Source of the DNA: Pseudahrensia aquimaris | GTDB lineage: Bacteria; Pseudomonadota; Alphaproteobacteria; Rhizobiales; Rhizobiaceae | Assembly (NCBI RefSeq): GCF_042676045.1 | Contig: NZ_JBHTJV010000005.1 | Coordinates: 62,001-126,000, forward strand | Length of the DNA: 64,000 bases | Reading direction: 5' to 3' | Shown: positions 62,069 through 64,000 of the stretch, one piece after another | Layout of the letters: every line of letters starts with the position of its first letter | Numbering within the stretch: the stretch's first letter is position 1 | Program-made: the position numbers and the translations under genes | The notes under the pieces: generated by a model | Seen by the model: the letters and a program-made list of their open reading frames with translations, nothing else | Database searches by the model: none | Told to the model about the DNA's origin: nothing

Positions 62069-62923
62069 ATGCGACGCCCCGTCACCGCCTTAGTGCTCGC
62101 CTTGGCAGGATTGTGGCTGGTGGCGGCCTCGCCAGTCCGCGCGGAAGTCACGTGTGCCGACATTCCCAAAGCCTGCATTGAGACTGTGCTGAAAGACGGC
62201 GAGACCGAATTCTTCGCGATCAATAAAACGCCGGGCCTACCGATCAGTTTTCGAATTGAGGTGAAGCGTAACAACCTGAAAATCACAGACGGTTTTAATC
62301 TGCCAATAGTTCTCAAAGGCGGCGAACGGCGCAAGCTCTTCACCCTTAAACCCATCGCCGCAGGAAAGGCGTGGTCTTATTCCTACGAGTTCTTCTGGCT
62401 ACGGGGCGATTACACCGCCCGCCACGACGCATCCCATGTCTACCGCCTGCCCTATGACAGCGGCACGTCATTCAAAATCTCGCAAAGCTGCAACGGAGTG
62501 TTCAGCCACACAGGTGCGTATAGCAATGCGCTTGATTTCGATCTTCCCCGTGGCACCCGCATCCTGGCCGCACGCGGAGGAATTGTCGTGGAATCGATTG
62601 AAGAATTCGGGCCCGGCGCGCCTCTGCCAAGCTATCTCGAAAAATCCAATTCCGTCATCATTCAGCACGACGACAAAACGCTCGGCATGTATTTCCACTT
62701 GCGGCAAAACGGAGCCGAAGTGGAGGTAGGCGATAAGGTTCGTGCCGGCGATTTGATTGGCTATTCTGGCTCATCTGGTTTTTCCCAAGGCCCCCATCTC
62801 CACTTTGAAGTCTCGTCAGCGCGTCGGGATTTAGAAAATACCGAGAGTTTTCCCATTCGTCTTCGCGCCTCAACGGGCCTCGTCACCTGCCCCGCTGAAG
62901 GCCGCCGACTGACTGCTCCTTAA
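62069..62923 (+). CDS. M23 family metallopeptidase
   Basis: A 284-residue exported LytM-type peptidase. Signal peptide PVTALVLALAGLWLVAASPV; an N-terminal beta domain; then NGVFSHTGAYSNALDFDLPR carrying the H and D zinc ligands, GTRILAARGGIVV, and PHLHFEVSSARRDLE with the HLHFEV motif. May cleave cell wall peptide cross-bridges or assist amidases. Starts 8 nt after the zinc peptidase gene; together they may form an operon. Confidence 0.9.
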   Translation: MRRPVTALVLALAGLWLVAASPVRAEVTCADIPKACIETVLKDGETEFFAINKTPGLPISFRIEVKRNNLKITDGFNLPIVLKGGERRKLFTLKPIAAGKAWSYSYEFFWLRGDYTARHDASHVYRLPYDSGTSFKISQSCNGVFSHTGAYSNALDFDLPRGTRILAARGGIVVESIEEFGPGAPLPSYLEKSNSVIIQHDDKTLGMYFHLRQNGAEVEVGDKVRAGDLIGYSGSSGFSQGPHLHFEVSSARRDLENTESFPIRLRASTGLVTCPAEGRRLTAP

Positions 62924-62944
62924 AGCACTGCCACCCATGAACAC

Positions 62945-63445
62945 TCATTCAGCAGGTTCTGCGTCCCGCCCTTGCACTTTGGCCCGATAGACAAGCCAAA
63001 CCAACAGCGGCACCGCAAGCCAGATGAAGGGCATAGCCAGCGACAGAGTTTCGCCTCCCATGAACCTCGCCATCAAACGGTTGGGCAAAAAGGTAAAGGC
63101 TCCCGCGATGATTAAGGCGGATACAAACAATTGCCGCATCGTATCCTGATGGCTTTTGATGTCGCCTTTTCTGATTGCATAGATCGCAAACGCCAGCGAA
63201 CCGAGCGTGTAGATCGAAAGCAAGTGGATCGGGCTGAAATTTCCCCACAAGCGAATTTCGTTGATCCCGAACGAACTCACAGAAACAACAACCATCAACG
63301 CTACCCAAACTTTACCGAGGCTCTTGTGCAGCCGCCCTCCTTTGCGGCGCCAAAGCACGGCCATGCCAAGGCCGAACGCCAAAACCGCAGTTCCGGCGTG
63401 AACCATCACCACCGGCCCGGCCTCTATCATCAAATCCCAACGCAT
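62945..63445 (-). CDS. DUF2306 family membrane protein
   Basis: A 166-residue membrane protein with four or five helices: GPVVMVHAGTAVLAFGLGMA, LHKSLGKVWVALMVVVSVSS, FSPIHLLSIYTLGSLAFAIY and HQDTMRQLFVSALIIAG. The conserved H residues and the H-x-x-M motif match DUF2306 proteins, which resemble small heme-binding membrane proteins. Function unknown. Confidence 0.8.
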   Translation of the reverse strand: MRWDLMIEAGPVVMVHAGTAVLAFGLGMAVLWRRKGGRLHKSLGKVWVALMVVVSVSSFGINEIRLWGNFSPIHLLSIYTLGSLAFAIYAIRKGDIKSHQDTMRQLFVSALIIAGAFTFLPNRLMARFMGGETLSLAMPFIWLAVPLLVWLVYRAKVQGRDAEPAE

Positions 63446-63529
63446 TGGCTTTCTCCCATAAGTGCATCACATAGCCGCCTGAAGAATTTGAGGCTTCAAT
63501 CTGCGGTTTTCTCGACTACAGTGGAGAGC

Positions 63530-64000
63530 ATGAGTGTCAGCAAGCCGATTTCCACGAACGACGCGACTTCCTTCGCAAACGCCAGTTTTTGGTCGTTGGC
63601 GAAGCGTGAAGTGCAGGACACTTTTTCAAAACCGCGCTTTTGGATTGGCTTTGCTGTGGTCGTGCTCATGCTCACCGTCAGCGGCCCCTTCGACACGCAA
63701 AACCTGCTCAACATGCCTGCTCGGTTCGGCTATTGGACTTTTGTCTCTGTCACCACTTTCGTGATTGGCATCAGCATATCGCAACCACTCGCGGTGAAGC
63801 TCGTCGCCAAAGGCGGCAACGTCTGGGCGATGCAAATGCTCTCGGGGTTAATCGCTGGCATACCCATCACAGTGTGGGTTTGGCTCGTTAATTCATACGG
63901 ATTCGGCTTCGATATGGGCGGTTGGCCGCAATTGGCACGTCTCGCCGCCTATTGCATGATCATCACAGCAGGCGTCGTGGTTCTGTATTCAATCATCGCT
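63530..64000 (+). CDS. LytTR-type membrane regulator N-terminus, 3' truncated by window edge
   Basis: 157 codons open to the window end. ATG at 63530 with GGAGAG just upstream. Helices: RFWIGFAVVVLMLTVSGPFD, FGYWTFVSVTTFVIGISIS, LSGLIAGIPITVWVWLVNSY, and a fourth at the end (IITAGVVVLYSIIA). The F-W-x-x-F ... SGPFDT ... ARFGYW pattern is that of membrane LytTR regulators such as the one at 59857, but the DNA-binding domain would lie outside. Confidence 0.65.
   Translation, partial: MSVSKPISTNDATSFANASFWSLAKREVQDTFSKPRFWIGFAVVVLMLTVSGPFDTQNLLNMPARFGYWTFVSVTTFVIGISISQPLAVKLVAKGGNVWAMQMLSGLIAGIPITVWVWLVNSYGFGFDMGGWPQLARLAAYCMIITAGVVVLYSIIA

Overview
The window looks like chromosomal DNA of an alphaproteobacterium, most likely a (probably marine) member of the Hyphomicrobiales/Rhizobiales. 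This rests on gene content and order: rpoD and dnaG side by side, with a YqeY-like gene divergent from carA; GGAG-type ribosome sites; moderately high GC; several DMT, TRAP and SDR family genes; an ArsR-methyltransferase fusion; and LytTR membrane regulators. I saw no phage, insertion sequence, CRISPR array or rRNA. One tRNA with anticodon CAU is present.

Layout. 1-5.3 kb: the 3' part of a fused 5-oxoprolinase/hydantoinase gene, then two lower-GC genes of unclear role. 5.3-7.2 kb: divergent SDR and 3-hydroxyisobutyrate-dehydrogenase-like genes sharing a palindrome. 7.2-9.9 kb: an envelope-stress-like module (CpxP/Spy-like protein, OmpR-type regulator, histidine kinase). 10-16 kb: transporter, membrane, amidase, ArsR-methyltransferase, MOSC and PQQ-type sugar dehydrogenase genes. 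16.5-20.5 kb: LuxR solo, ettA, hydrolase, GFA-family protein. 20.5-26 kb: DMT transporter, CoA transferase, paaI-paaK, cupin. 25.6-33.3 kb: membrane class III cyclase, DMT transporter, hydrolase, a COG2907-DUF1365-SDR lipid/oxidative stress group, TerC. 33.3-41.3 kb: a TRAP transporter with two dehydrogenases, an MmgE/PrpD protein and a FOXRED1-like oxidase, likely one catabolic unit. 41.3-45 kb: a four-gene Mn/Zn/Fe ABC importer (sitABCD type) preceded by two near-identical palindromes. 45-50 kb: tRNA, SIMPL protein, SDR, GH31 glucosidase and small secreted proteins. 50.5-60 kb: housekeeping block (HlyU-like, rpoD, dnaG, DedA, YqeY, carA), then gene remnants and an SMR pump. 60-64 kb: LytTR regulator, zinc metallopeptidase, M23 peptidase, DUF2306 protein and the start of another LytTR-type membrane protein.

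The most striking observation is dnaG. Its 3' two thirds are visibly lower in GC than the 5' end, and a well-preserved orphan tail of a typical alphaproteobacterial DnaG lies just past its stop codon, out of frame. This is best explained by replacement of most of the gene by recombination. A second scar lies between carA and the SMR gene, where the end of a LytTR gene and a broken alpha/beta hydrolase abut. Six convergent gene pairs end in exactly 4-nt stop-codon overlaps.

All family assignments are from reading the protein sequences; no database search was run.
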